From: Ferruginibacter sp.
GTDB taxonomy: Bacteria > Bacteroidota > Bacteroidia > Chitinophagales > Chitinophagaceae
Length of the DNA: 64,000 nucleotides
Direction: 5' to 3'
Assembly (NCBI RefSeq): GCF_028288465.1
Contig: NZ_JAQBNR010000056.1
Span: 1 to 64,000, forward strand
This document shows, piece by piece, positions 46,957 to 57,103 of the stretch (its first letter is position 1; each line of letters begins with the position of its first letter). The notes beneath the pieces are model-generated. The model did no database searches. It worked only from the letters and a program-made list of their open reading frames with translations, and was not told where the DNA came from. The position numbers and the translations under genes were made by a program.

Positions 46957-47640
46957 GGACAACATCGGCCACTAGGCTTTGTCAGCATGGACCGGGATGT
47001 TGCGCCATGTTAGTCTGCACTATGTTTCAGACAAGAACTACGACCTTTGCTTCAAGAGTGTACGAATGCCTTTTTGTGGTGCTGCCAAATATTTATTTGT
47101 AATTGGAAATTACCAGATACAAAACGACAATAACAATGTAGTAGTTTTATCGGGGTGGACTTTCTAAACTTACAAAGCAAGTCTTCACAATACATTTTGT
47201 ATAAAATCTTATGTAAGTCATTTGCTTGAGGTGTGCAGATAAATATTAAAAAGGGAATGACAAAGAGGCTGCATCAACGCCTAAAATTTTGCTATCCGAT
47301 TCTTTGATATTCATAATACTGCATTGAAATAACGTCTGGCTGATATGATAGAGAAAGGAAAATGATTTGTTTAAAAATATCCGTTGCCTGTTATTAGTTT
47401 ATCATTTCACCTTCCATTGCAGAGGCTGTATCCGGATGGCTAAATGTGGTCTAAAAATAATACTAAAGTAACAGGATAAAGATGCTATCAACCCCGGTAG
47501 ATAAAACGCAATCATTACTTTAAAATTATAAGTTCGATCACCAAAAAGGGTGGTATTGTAAAACACAACTGGTTCTGCTGTTGCAAATCTTGCAATACTT
47601 CTTCACACGATTTTGTTAAAAGACAATGCATTGATAAATA

Positions 47641-47850
47641 TTAAGCCAGTGTTAATTCCGATTCATCAAATACCTTTAAAATAACTTTGTGTTCCTTTAT
47701 CCAGGCACATTTATATTTGCCATTAAAATTGGAGGGCCGTAAAATTGGATTACCCAAATTGCCACTTTCATTTATTACCGTAATAATCATCATTTCCTGT
47801 TCCTCATTAATACCCTTCACAAAAAGTCCAATATCAAATTTCGGTTGCAT
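47641..47850 (-). CDS. Hypothetical protein
   Basis: 69-aa ORF. Confidence 0.4.
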   Translation of the reverse strand: MQPKFDIGLFVKGINEEQEMMIITVINESGNLGNPILRPSNFNGKYKCAWIKEHKVILKVFDESELTLA

Positions 47851-48397
47851 AAGAAAATTATTTTAAGCAAGTTACAAATCTGCATGTCACCACATAATTA
47901 TCAAATTGTTTCCTCTCTTTTGTTTAGTTCTGTTTGTAAGAATTAATGAAAAAACACTTCTATCGTTTATATTGATATAGGATATACTAATCCGGAACCC
48001 AAAGCTGCGTTAGTAAAATCTAAAGTGAGACTGCAACTAAAAAAGTTATATCCAACTTTGAATCACACGGTTATTGGATAATTGCAAATTAATATCAATA
48101 GGAAAATTGCCAGGTGCGAATCCCTGGCTCATTAAGATTAAGATATCCAAAGCCTGATTGCCACCTCCAGACCATGGTGTGTAAAATAAAAAAAGTGCGC
48201 CACTAACGCAAGCCTTCACCTGCACTGACAATTGTAAAATTTCATCAGACAGAACTGTTACCAAACCCGATGGCACCAGCATAAAACTAATGAGCGGGTA
48301 TGAAATTGACAAGGATGGCAAAACCACGATAATTGCCCAACGGCAGGCCACGTTTGTACAAAGGATTGCCCGATGGCAAAGAAAATGTAAACTTTCT

Positions 48398-48428
48398 GGG
48401 GTTAGTGAAACCGCTAACCCCTGTTTTT
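48398..48428 (+). terminator. Rho-independent terminator
   Basis: ggggttag tgaaaccg ctaacccc tgtttttt. Confidence 0.7.
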
Positions 48429-48636
48429 TCGGTCCAATAATTTGATTTATTATTGGGGCACACGGCGCATACTTCTTAAATACAGGCAGTAGGTTGCTGG
48501 TACAATTGTTTAAAGGCTGGCATCAATTAAACCGGAGGTAACAATATGGAGTTATAATTGTTGGTATCACAATGGATCGATTTTTTAATTTCAAATTGCA
48601 GGCGGATAATTCTACATTACAAAAAAAATAAACAGC

Positions 48637-48969
48637 ATGGAAACATACTACAATCCTGATGATTTAAAAAAATTTGGAAACCTTGCCGATTTTCAAAAGA
48701 ACCTCGGCGATAAATTTTTTGCCTATTACGGAGAAGTTTTTAAAGACGATGCATTGACTGCCCGGGAAAAATCATTGATCGCTTTGGCGGTGGCGCATGC
48801 GGTGCAATGCCCCTACTGCATTGATGCCTACAGCAGCGATGCGTTTGAAAAAGGCTGGAGCGAGGCACAGATGATGGAAGCAGTACATGTGGCATGCGCT
48901 ATACGTGGCGGCGCTTCACTGGTACATGGGGTGCAGATGATGAATAAGGTAAAAGAAATAGCAATGTAA
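48637..48969 (+). CDS. Arsenosugar biosynthesis-associated peroxidase-like (carboxymuconolactone decarboxylase/AhpD fold) protein
   Basis: 'LIALAVAHAVQCPYCIDAYSSDAFEKGWSEAQMMEAVHVACAIRGGASLVHG'; sits directly before ArsS. Confidence 0.85.
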   Translation: METYYNPDDLKKFGNLADFQKNLGDKFFAYYGEVFKDDALTAREKSLIALAVAHAVQCPYCIDAYSSDAFEKGWSEAQMMEAVHVACAIRGGASLVHGVQMMNKVKEIAM

Positions 48970-48970
48970 C

Positions 48971-50020
48971 ATGAAATCATTATTGGCAGAACATAGTAGA
49001 CTCGCCATCGCAAGCGAACAGATCGATATTCTGGAACATGGACAAAGTCCCGGTTACAGGCTAATTCCCTTTCAGCAACAACTGGAAGCAAGTGGCTTGT
49101 ATCCTTTACATCCAACTACACTCGAAGTGTTCCAGGTAAATGTGGGCAAGATGTGTAACCAGGTTTGCAAACATTGCCACGTGGATGCCGGGCCCGACCG
49201 CAAAGAAATTATGAGTCAGGAAACGATGCAGCTATGCCTGGAGGCATTGAAAAATAATCCTTCGTTAAAAACGGTAGATATTACCGGTGGTGCCCCGGAA
49301 ATGAATCCGCATTTCAGGTGGTTTGTTGAAGCAATCAAAAAACTGGACAGGCATATCATCGTTCGATGCAATCTTACCATCATTCTGGCCAATTCAAAAT
49401 ACAATCACCTTCCGGAGTTTTATAAACAACACCAGGTAGAAGTAGTTTCTTCTCTTCCATTTTATACACAGGACAGAACAGACCGGCAACGTGGTAACGG
49501 TGTATTTGAAGACAGCATTAAAGCATTGCAAATGCTGAATGGTGTTGGTTATGGTTTGGAAGAAACCGGACTGACTTTGAATTTAGTGTACAACCCGGCC
49601 GGTGCATTTTTACCGCCGTCACAATTGGCGTTGGAAAAAGAATACAAGACAGCATTAAGCAATCAGTATGGCATCGCGTTTAATAATTTGTTTGCCATTA
49701 CCAATCTTCCCATCAGTCGCTTTTTAGACTACCTCTTGCAAAGCGGCAATTATGAAAAATATATGGAGAAATTGCTGATGGCTTACAACCCTGTTGCAGC
49801 TGCCAATGTAATGTGCCGGAATACCATTTCAGTTGGATGGGATGGTTATTTATACGATTGCGATTTTAACCAGATGCTGGATTTAAAACTGTCAGGCAGT
49901 TGCAGGCACATAGCACAATTCAACACGGAAAAACTTCAGAACAGGGAGATCATTGTTGGGCAACATTGTTATGGATGCACGGCTGGCGCTGGCAGCAGTT
50001 GCGGTGGTGCAGTAGCCTGA
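48971..50020 (+). CDS. arsS: Arsenosugar biosynthesis radical SAM protein
   Basis: 'CNQVCKHCHVDAGPDRKE' (CxxxCxxC), C-terminal 'GQHCYGCTAGAGSSCGG'. Confidence 0.92.
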   Translation: MKSLLAEHSRLAIASEQIDILEHGQSPGYRLIPFQQQLEASGLYPLHPTTLEVFQVNVGKMCNQVCKHCHVDAGPDRKEIMSQETMQLCLEALKNNPSLKTVDITGGAPEMNPHFRWFVEAIKKLDRHIIVRCNLTIILANSKYNHLPEFYKQHQVEVVSSLPFYTQDRTDRQRGNGVFEDSIKALQMLNGVGYGLEETGLTLNLVYNPAGAFLPPSQLALEKEYKTALSNQYGIAFNNLFAITNLPISRFLDYLLQSGNYEKYMEKLLMAYNPVAAANVMCRNTISVGWDGYLYDCDFNQMLDLKLSGSCRHIAQFNTEKLQNREIIVGQHCYGCTAGAGSSCGGAVA

Positions 50021-50065
50021 TATAATCTTTTTTATAATAACAAACAACGTAACAATATAACAGTT

Positions 50066-50881
50066 ATGATGGATCAACTCAACGAAGCAACGGCGTATCT
50101 ACAATCAAAAGGAATACATAAGGCAGATGCAGGTATTGTGTTGGGAACAGGCTTGCATCACCTGGTAAACCTCATGGAAATTATTCAAACCATACCCTAT
50201 GCAGACATCCCCAACTTTCCTGTATCAACAGTAGAATTTCATAAAGGCAATTTTATTTATGGCACTATCGGCAATAAAAAAGTGCTGGTGATGCAGGGTC
50301 GCTTTCATGCGTATGAAGGTTATTCCATGCAGCAGGTTGTGTTTCCCATAAGGGTTATGAAGCTGCTGGGCATCCAATATTTGTTGCTGTCCAATGCAGC
50401 CGGTGGTATCAATCTCAATTTCAAAAAAGGTGACCTGGTGTTGATTGAAGACCACATCAATTTACAAAATGGCAACCCATTGACAGGTAAAAATCTGGAT
50501 GAACTCGGCAGCCGTTTCCCGGACATGAGTGAACCCTACAGCCAATTGCTATCGCAGGAATTGATTGATAAAGCAACCACTTTAAATATTATGCTACATA
50601 AAGGTGTGTATGCTGCGGTCAATGGACCTAACCTGGAAACCCGCGCAGAATACCGTTACCTGAAAGTCATTGGAGCCGACCTGGTGGGCATGTCGACTGT
50701 CCCGGAAGTAATTGCCGCTAACCACACGCAACTGCCATGTGCTGCTGTTTCTGTTGTAACAGATGAATGTGACCCTGATCATTTAAAGCCGGTAAATATT
50801 GCAGAGATTATTGCAGTGGCAGGCAAAGCAGATGAAAAATTATCCATGCTTTTTTATGAAACAATCAAAGCATTGCAATGA
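50066..50881 (+). CDS. Purine-nucleoside phosphorylase
   Basis: 'GIVLGTGLHHL', 'GRFHAYEGYSMQQVVFPIRVMKLLG', 'LSNAAGGIN', 'MSTVPEVIAANH'. Confidence 0.93.
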   Translation: MMDQLNEATAYLQSKGIHKADAGIVLGTGLHHLVNLMEIIQTIPYADIPNFPVSTVEFHKGNFIYGTIGNKKVLVMQGRFHAYEGYSMQQVVFPIRVMKLLGIQYLLLSNAAGGINLNFKKGDLVLIEDHINLQNGNPLTGKNLDELGSRFPDMSEPYSQLLSQELIDKATTLNIMLHKGVYAAVNGPNLETRAEYRYLKVIGADLVGMSTVPEVIAANHTQLPCAAVSVVTDECDPDHLKPVNIAEIIAVAGKADEKLSMLFYETIKALQ

Positions 50882-51495
50882 CACAGGCACTTTTAATTTT
50901 TGCAAAAAATTTGATTCATGGCAAGGTAAAAAGCAGGCTGGCGGGCACTATCGGCAACGATGCCGCCATGAATGTGTACAAGCATCTGCTGCGACATACA
51001 GCGTCTATTACAGATCAGCTGCCCGTTCATAAAATCCTATTTTATTCAGACAGTATTGAAACCAATGATGCCTGGTGTGACAAAAAATATGATAAACAAA
51101 TGCAGTCAGGCAATGATTTGGGAGAACGGATGCGGCATGCATTTGAAAACGCATTTGCGAAGGGAAATAAAGAAGTTGTAATTATTGGTACAGACTGTTT
51201 GGATATATCAACTGATGTAATAACACAAGCCTTCTCCCATTTAAAAAATTTCGACGTGGTGATAGGCCCGGCAAAAGATGGTGGTTATTATCTCGCAGGG
51301 ATGAAACAATTGCACGCTGCCCTTTTCATAAACATCAACTGGAGTACCAGTGAAGTGTTGCAACAAACATTGGACATTTGCAAGCATAAAAACCTGTCTG
51401 TTTATTTGCTGCCGGTGTTATCAGATATAGACACAGAAAAGGATTTGAGCGAAGCGCAGAAACAATTCTTTCAAACAAATCAGCGGGAAAGATGA
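50878..51495 (+). CDS. TIGR04282-type glycosyltransferase (DUF2064), arsenosugar cluster
   Basis: 'ALLIFAKNLIHGKVKSRLAGTIG', 'IGTDCLDIS', 'GPAKDGGYYLAGM'; 4-nt overlap with upstream gene. Confidence 0.88.
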   Translation: MTQALLIFAKNLIHGKVKSRLAGTIGNDAAMNVYKHLLRHTASITDQLPVHKILFYSDSIETNDAWCDKKYDKQMQSGNDLGERMRHAFENAFAKGNKEVVIIGTDCLDISTDVITQAFSHLKNFDVVIGPAKDGGYYLAGMKQLHAALFININWSTSEVLQQTLDICKHKNLSVYLLPVLSDIDTEKDLSEAQKQFFQTNQRER

Positions 51496-52190
51496 TGACT
51501 GTAATTATTCCAACTTTCAATGAAGCTGCGCATATTCAATCCACCATTCAGCAGCTGAGGGAACGTGATGCTGGCAATTTGATTAAAGAAATTATAATAG
51601 TGGATGGTGGAAGCACAGATGACACGGTGGCCATTGCCAAAGCAGCCAATGCAACAGTCGCAGTGAGCCCTGCAAAAGGTCGTTCGGCTCAAATGAATTA
51701 TGGTGCCTCTTTTGCAACGGAAGATATTTTATACTTTTTGCACGCCGATACAATCCCACCCAGGAACTTCAGCACCGATATTGCAATGTCGGCTGAAAAG
51801 GGCTTTGGTGCAGGTTGCTTCCTGTTGTCATTTGATTATGATCATTGGTTTTTAAGAGCCAATTGCTGGTTTACCCGGTTTGATGTGGATGCCATACGCT
51901 TTGGTGACCAGAGTTTATTTGTAACCAAAGCAGCTTTTGAAAAGGCAAACGGTTTTTGCGAAAAACACATTGTATTGGAAGACCAGCACCTGATAAAACG
52001 CTTAAAAAAAATAACGCGTTTTACCATTATAAAAAAACCGGTCCTGACTTCTGCCAGGAAATACCTGGAGAATGGCATCTATAAAACACAGGCTATATTT
52101 TTTATCATTTATGGCATGTATCGCCTTGGCTATCCGCAGGAAAAACTGGTGACTGCTTATAGAAAAATGATCAATCAAAATAAGATTTAA
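51492..52190 (+). CDS. TIGR04283-type family 2 glycosyltransferase, arsenosugar cluster
   Basis: 'VIIPTFNEAAHIQSTI', 'IVDGGSTDDTVAIA', 'GRSAQMNYGA', 'FLHADTIPP'. Confidence 0.9.
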   Translation: MMTVIIPTFNEAAHIQSTIQQLRERDAGNLIKEIIIVDGGSTDDTVAIAKAANATVAVSPAKGRSAQMNYGASFATEDILYFLHADTIPPRNFSTDIAMSAEKGFGAGCFLLSFDYDHWFLRANCWFTRFDVDAIRFGDQSLFVTKAAFEKANGFCEKHIVLEDQHLIKRLKKITRFTIIKKPVLTSARKYLENGIYKTQAIFFIIYGMYRLGYPQEKLVTAYRKMINQNKI

Positions 52191-52206
52191 AAAAGGCTGT
52201 TATTGT

Positions 52207-53643
52207 ATGACGAAAAAGCAATATGATATCATTGTAATCGGCGCCGGTTCGGCAGGGCTAAGCGTTGGCTTATTTATGAATACGGCTGGCTTTAAAGTGT
52301 TGATGCTGGCAAAAACAGATATGGCCATTGGTGGAGATTGCCTGAACGATGGCTGTGTTCCCAGCAAGGCATTGATTCATGTAGCAAAGATTGTCAACAG
52401 CGGCAAAGTGGCCGCTGCATTTGGCTTACAGGTAAGCGGTCATGTAGATATAAAGAAGGTCATTGAGTATGTTTATTCCAAACAGGCAGTGATCCGCAAA
52501 CATGAAAATGCGCAATGGCTGAAGGAACAGGGCATTGATGTTGTGTTGGGCAACGCCAGCTTTGCAGGTAAACACAAAGTGGCTGTAAACGGAGAAACAT
52601 TTACCGGGAAAAAGATTGTCATCGCCACGGGCTCCAGTCCGAAAAAATTAAACGTGCCCGGCGCTGAAAAAATAACCTTGTACGACAACGAGAGTATCTT
52701 TCATCTGCAGCATTTACCTGAACGACTTTTAGTTGTTGGTGGTGGCCCGATAGGTATCGAGATGGCACAGGCTTTACACCGGCTTGGCAGCAAGGTAACC
52801 GTTGTTCATAAAGGTGCCATGATTTTAGAACACGATGAACCATCGGTAGCGATAATCCTGCTGCAACAATTGCAGGCAGAGGGAATTGAATTTATTTTCA
52901 ACGCTTCTGTTGAGCAATTCACCACTGCCAATGAAGGCATCATACAAATGGCAAATGGTAACACGCAAGTCGTGCAATTCGATGCGGTCTTTGTCGCCAT
53001 TGGCAGAGAACTTATATCGGAGCCCTTGCATTTACAAAATGCAGGCATCAGTGTTAAGGATGATAAAATAGTCATTGATCGATACCTGCGGACCACCAAT
53101 AAGGATGTATTTGTTTGCGGTGATATTGCAGGCGATCTCCAGTTTTCTCATGCAGCAGAATTTCATGCAAGGATATTAATCAACAACTTTTTTTCTCCTT
53201 TTAAAAAGAAGTTAGATAACCGCTTTATGTCCTGGGTAACCTTTACGGACCCTGAATTGGCAACGTTTGGGTTGAATGAGAAACAGTTAAAGGAAAGAGA
53301 CATTTCCTATGAAAAATTAGAACAGGATTTTAGCATGGATGACCGGGCGGTCGTTGATAATTACCAGTACGGCAAACAGATTTTATTTATCAGCAAAAAT
53401 GCTTTGTTTAAAAAGCAGGTATTGTTGGGAGGCACGATGATTGCACCCAATGCAGGCGAACTGATGCAGGAACTTATTTTGGCCAACGCCGGCAAAATTT
53501 CGATTAATGCTATTTTTAATAAGGTGTATCCCTACCCTGTGGCAGCAAGAGTAAATCAATTATTGATTGTAAAACATAAAGAAAAAACCCTGACGGCCAC
53601 GGTGAAAAAACTATTGCAACAAGCCTATAAAATATTCAGCTGA
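52207..53643 (+). CDS. FAD-dependent pyridine nucleotide-disulfide oxidoreductase (mercuric reductase/DLD-like)
   Basis: 'VIGAGSAGLS', redox motif 'GGDCLNDGCVPSKALIH', 'VFVCGDIAGDLQFSHAAEFHA'. Confidence 0.9.
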   Translation: MTKKQYDIIVIGAGSAGLSVGLFMNTAGFKVLMLAKTDMAIGGDCLNDGCVPSKALIHVAKIVNSGKVAAAFGLQVSGHVDIKKVIEYVYSKQAVIRKHENAQWLKEQGIDVVLGNASFAGKHKVAVNGETFTGKKIVIATGSSPKKLNVPGAEKITLYDNESIFHLQHLPERLLVVGGGPIGIEMAQALHRLGSKVTVVHKGAMILEHDEPSVAIILLQQLQAEGIEFIFNASVEQFTTANEGIIQMANGNTQVVQFDAVFVAIGRELISEPLHLQNAGISVKDDKIVIDRYLRTTNKDVFVCGDIAGDLQFSHAAEFHARILINNFFSPFKKKLDNRFMSWVTFTDPELATFGLNEKQLKERDISYEKLEQDFSMDDRAVVDNYQYGKQILFISKNALFKKQVLLGGTMIAPNAGELMQELILANAGKISINAIFNKVYPYPVAARVNQLLIVKHKEKTLTATVKKLLQQAYKIFS

Positions 53644-53960
53644 TGGCATTATGGAATTTAATTAAAGAATGGTTTTTAAGCCCCGGTACAAAGTACAACG
53701 TAAACCCTTACATTTTCGGTGGCATCTACGTTGGAGCCATTCCTTTATTCTTTGTTTGCCTGGGTTGGACTATGAAAAGAATGAAAAATAAAAAGCCCTA
53801 TGCATTGCCGCTATTGCTTACAGGTGGCTGTTTTGTATCGGCGTATGTATACCTCTTCTTTGTGGGCAAAAACATTCCGCAATGGGTTTATTTTTTTATT
53901 GCAGCCATGATTGGGTACGGCGTTTATTCAACTGTTTTAAAAATCAGGAAAAAGATATAA
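53643..53960 (+). CDS. Small integral membrane protein
   Basis: 3 hydrophobic segments; start overlaps upstream stop. Confidence 0.65.
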   Translation: MALWNLIKEWFLSPGTKYNVNPYIFGGIYVGAIPLFFVCLGWTMKRMKNKKPYALPLLLTGGCFVSAYVYLFFVGKNIPQWVYFFIAAMIGYGVYSTVLKIRKKI

Positions 53961-53967
53961 CAACACC

Positions 53968-54780
53968 ATGATACATGCCATATTCGATAAAATCGGTGCA
54001 CCTGTTTTGACTGTCATTTTTGTAGTGTTGTTTTTGTTTGAAACAAAATGTCAGCTTCGTAAAAGAGTGCAAAACAGGTGGCGGAGAATAATTGTAAATC
54101 TGTTGGCTTCCGCCCCCTCTTTTGCGTTGTTGCGATTTATGTTTTTACCAGCCATGGTTTGGCTTGCTTATACAAATGAAACTTACCATGTTGGATTAAA
54201 CTACCAGTATGCTCTGCCTTCCTGGATGGAAGCTGCCATCGCCTTTATAGTGCTGGACTATGGAAACTATTTATGGCATGTGCTCAATCACAAAATCCCG
54301 CTGCTATGGCGTTTTCACCTTGTTCATCATACCGATCCTGACCTGGATATTACAACCGCTTTTCGTTTTCATTTTGGTGAAATGATTGGCTCCCTTTTCT
54401 TCCGCGGAGCGTTTGTATTTTTTACGGGTGCCACTCCGTTACTTGTATTGATCTATGAAATTATTTTTGAAGCCGCCACGCAGTTTCACCACAGCAACTG
54501 GAAACTTCCCATCAAACTGGAAAAACTGCTGAATATCATATTCGTTACACCCCGGATGCATGGCATTCATCATTCCATCGTACAAGAAGAAACAGACAGC
54601 AACTACTCGGTCATTTTTTCCTGCTGGGACCGCCTGCATAAAACGATGCGCCTGCATGTAAAGCAAGATGACATTACCATCGGCGTGGCTCCGTATAATA
54701 ATCCTGCTGAACTGACAACAGGTTATCTATTGAAGTTACCTTTTACAAAAATCAGGAAGGGAAAGCGCTATAAACAATAA
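53968..54780 (+). CDS. Sterol desaturase / fatty acid hydroxylase family protein
   Basis: Histidine boxes 'HVLNH', 'HLVHH', 'HGIHH'. Confidence 0.9.
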   Translation: MIHAIFDKIGAPVLTVIFVVLFLFETKCQLRKRVQNRWRRIIVNLLASAPSFALLRFMFLPAMVWLAYTNETYHVGLNYQYALPSWMEAAIAFIVLDYGNYLWHVLNHKIPLLWRFHLVHHTDPDLDITTAFRFHFGEMIGSLFFRGAFVFFTGATPLLVLIYEIIFEAATQFHHSNWKLPIKLEKLLNIIFVTPRMHGIHHSIVQEETDSNYSVIFSCWDRLHKTMRLHVKQDDITIGVAPYNNPAELTTGYLLKLPFTKIRKGKRYKQ

Positions 54781-54869
54781 TAGAAAAGTCATGATTGTAA
54801 TTACAAATTTTCTCTGACCTCACTACTGTTTCCATCGTCGATCCGGAGGTACGCCAATTACAACATCTT

Positions 54870-55193
54870 TTATTTTTTTGCTTTGTTGTCTAAAATATGC
54901 TGCAATTTCTGAAGCTTCTTAGCCCAGAATTTATCAAAATAGTTAATGAAGTCCTGTACTTCATTGAAACCGTCCTGGTTTAAAACGCAGTGCCTTTCCC
55001 TGCCGATATCTGTAATAGTAATGAAGCCGGCGATGTGCAAAATTTTGATATGCTTTGACACAGCGGGCCGGCTCATATCAAAGTTTTCCGCCAGCGAATT
55101 AATGGCCATGCTATCGTTTGAAAGCATCATTAACATTTGCCTGCGGCTGGGATCGGCAATAACCTGAAAGGCATCCGACGTTTGTGTCGTCAT
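54870..55193 (-). CDS. ArsR-family winged-helix transcriptional regulator
   Basis: 'FQVIADPSRRQMLMMLSNDSMAINSLAENFDMSRPAVSKHIKILHIAGFI'. Confidence 0.92.
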   Translation of the reverse strand: MTTQTSDAFQVIADPSRRQMLMMLSNDSMAINSLAENFDMSRPAVSKHIKILHIAGFITITDIGRERHCVLNQDGFNEVQDFINYFDKFWAKKLQKLQHILDNKAKK

Positions 55194-55627
55194 TTTTTAG
55201 AAACTTTTAAAAGTTCACCCAATTTGTTACCCAGGAAAGATTGAGGATTTCTATTTACAGTGATCATTTTTGCGAAGAAATTTCTACAGGAAATTAACGA
55301 TTTTAAGTGGAGACCAGATATCAGACTTTGGCATGTTTTTAATCCAGTTTTCTTGATCACTTCACTTCCAGATTTACTCAAAAAAGGTAATTCTTTTATT
55401 GTTTAAAATATCCAGCGGGCTATTGATGCAATTTTTTGACTGGTCTTATTGGTGGTACGTAGCTGTAAAATCGTCCTGTTACGGAAGTAGAATGGTTCAG
55501 AAAAGCAAGGGTGATAGTTATCCACGCCAAAGTTGATATTTTAAAAAGCCTGAAAGCTCTAATCCATTGCATTAAACAACAATTAAAATTATAACACTAC
55601 AATTAAACACACAAAAAATTATCGATT

Positions 55628-56821
55628 ATGAAAGCATTGGTTTACTATGGGCCCAGGGATGTCAGGATTGCAGAAATGCCTGATGCAAAAATTGAAGCCC
55701 CCACTGACGTACTGGTAAAAATCACCACTACCAATATCTGCGGTTCAGACCTTCATATGTATGAAGGAAGAACAAATATGGAAACAGGTAGGATATTTGG
55801 TCACGAAAACCTGGGTGAAGTGATAGAAATAGGAAGTGCGGTTACCCAAATTAAAGTAGGCGATATGGTTTGTATGCCATTTAATATCGGCTGCGGTCAC
55901 TGCAGAAATTGTGAATCAGGTCTGACAGGTTTTTGCCTTACTATGAATCCTGATCCAAACATGGCTGGCGCTGCTTATGGTTTCGCTGGGATGGGTCCCT
56001 ACAGTGGTGGGCAGGCCGAATTTCTTAGAGTGCCGCATGGTGATTTTAACTGCCTTAAACTACCGGAAGATGCGACAGAAAAGGAGAATGATTATGTAAT
56101 GCTTTCAGACATTTTCCCTACCGGTTATCATGCAACTGAGCTGGCTGGCGTACTGCCCGGCGACTCGGTAGTAATATATGGCGCAGGTCCGGTAGGCCTT
56201 ATGGCGGCACATTCTGCTGCCATTAAAGGGGCAGGAAAAATAATGGTTGTTGACAATCACCCCGACAGGCTAAAACTTGCTGAAGATATGGGAGCCATCG
56301 CCATTGACTTTTCCAAACACTCCGCAGTAGAACAGGTACTGGAGCTTACAGACGGAAAGGGTGCAGACAGGGGCTGTGAGTGTGTGGGCTACCAGTGTTG
56401 CGACAAACATGGCAGGGAACATTCCAACGTTACTATGAATGAGTTGGTACAAGCTGTAAAAGCTACGGGATCAATTGGCGTGGTAGGTGTGTTTGTAAAA
56501 GAAGATCCAAAATCAAAAGAAGAGCTTCAAAAAAGAGGGCATATGGATTTTGATTTTGGCTCATTCTGGATGAAAGGCCAGCGGATGGCTACGGGACAGG
56601 CGAATGTAAAATCATACAACCGCCAGCTTTGCGCCCTCATCTCCTCCGGTAAAGCAAAACCGTCCTCAATAATTTCGCATGAATTGTCACTTGACGAGGC
56701 TCCTCAAGCTTATGAAAATTTTGATGAAAGAATGAAGGGATGGACAAAAGTGATACTGAAGCCGGGGAAAACTGGACGAAAAAATGCCATGAAAAAACAG
56801 GCAAAGCATACCGTGCTATAA
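55628..56821 (+). CDS. Zinc-dependent alcohol dehydrogenase, glutathione-independent formaldehyde dehydrogenase-like
   Basis: 'TTNICGSDLHMYEGRTNMETGRIFGHENLGEV', 'CGHCRNCESGLTGFCL'. Confidence 0.92.
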   Translation: MKALVYYGPRDVRIAEMPDAKIEAPTDVLVKITTTNICGSDLHMYEGRTNMETGRIFGHENLGEVIEIGSAVTQIKVGDMVCMPFNIGCGHCRNCESGLTGFCLTMNPDPNMAGAAYGFAGMGPYSGGQAEFLRVPHGDFNCLKLPEDATEKENDYVMLSDIFPTGYHATELAGVLPGDSVVIYGAGPVGLMAAHSAAIKGAGKIMVVDNHPDRLKLAEDMGAIAIDFSKHSAVEQVLELTDGKGADRGCECVGYQCCDKHGREHSNVTMNELVQAVKATGSIGVVGVFVKEDPKSKEELQKRGHMDFDFGSFWMKGQRMATGQANVKSYNRQLCALISSGKAKPSSIISHELSLDEAPQAYENFDERMKGWTKVILKPGKTGRKNAMKKQAKHTVL

Positions 56822-56842
56822 AGGGCGACACATTACAGTAAG

Positions 56843-56872
56843 CCCGGCATTTGCCGGGTTTATTTTTTGCTT
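56843..56872 (+). terminator. Rho-independent terminator
   Basis: cccggcatttgccgggtttatttttt. Confidence 0.75.
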
Positions 56873-57040
56873 ATAATACCTACCTGAGATTCCGATACCC
56901 GTTCAATGGAGTGTACATTTTCCAACCTCTAGCACATGATAAAGACTATTGAAAAAAATAATAGAACGAATGGGATTAAAATAGACACTTTAAAGAATAA
57001 CCAACGCTTGGGTTTGGCGGAAAGACATAAGTATTTCAAT

Positions 57041-57078
57041 AAAAAATCACAGCTCCTTTACAGCAGCTGTGATTTTTT
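57041..57078. terminator. Bidirectional terminator hairpin
   Basis: aaaaaatcacagct ... agctgtgatttttt, perfect 14-bp stem. Confidence 0.75.
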
Positions 57079-57103
57079 ATATATAAAGACCTCTCCGATT
57101 TTT

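Noticed and set aside
48046-48351. 101-aa minus-strand ORF as a gene
   Set aside because: Opposite frame reads as a DUF6799-like remnant; composition not convincing
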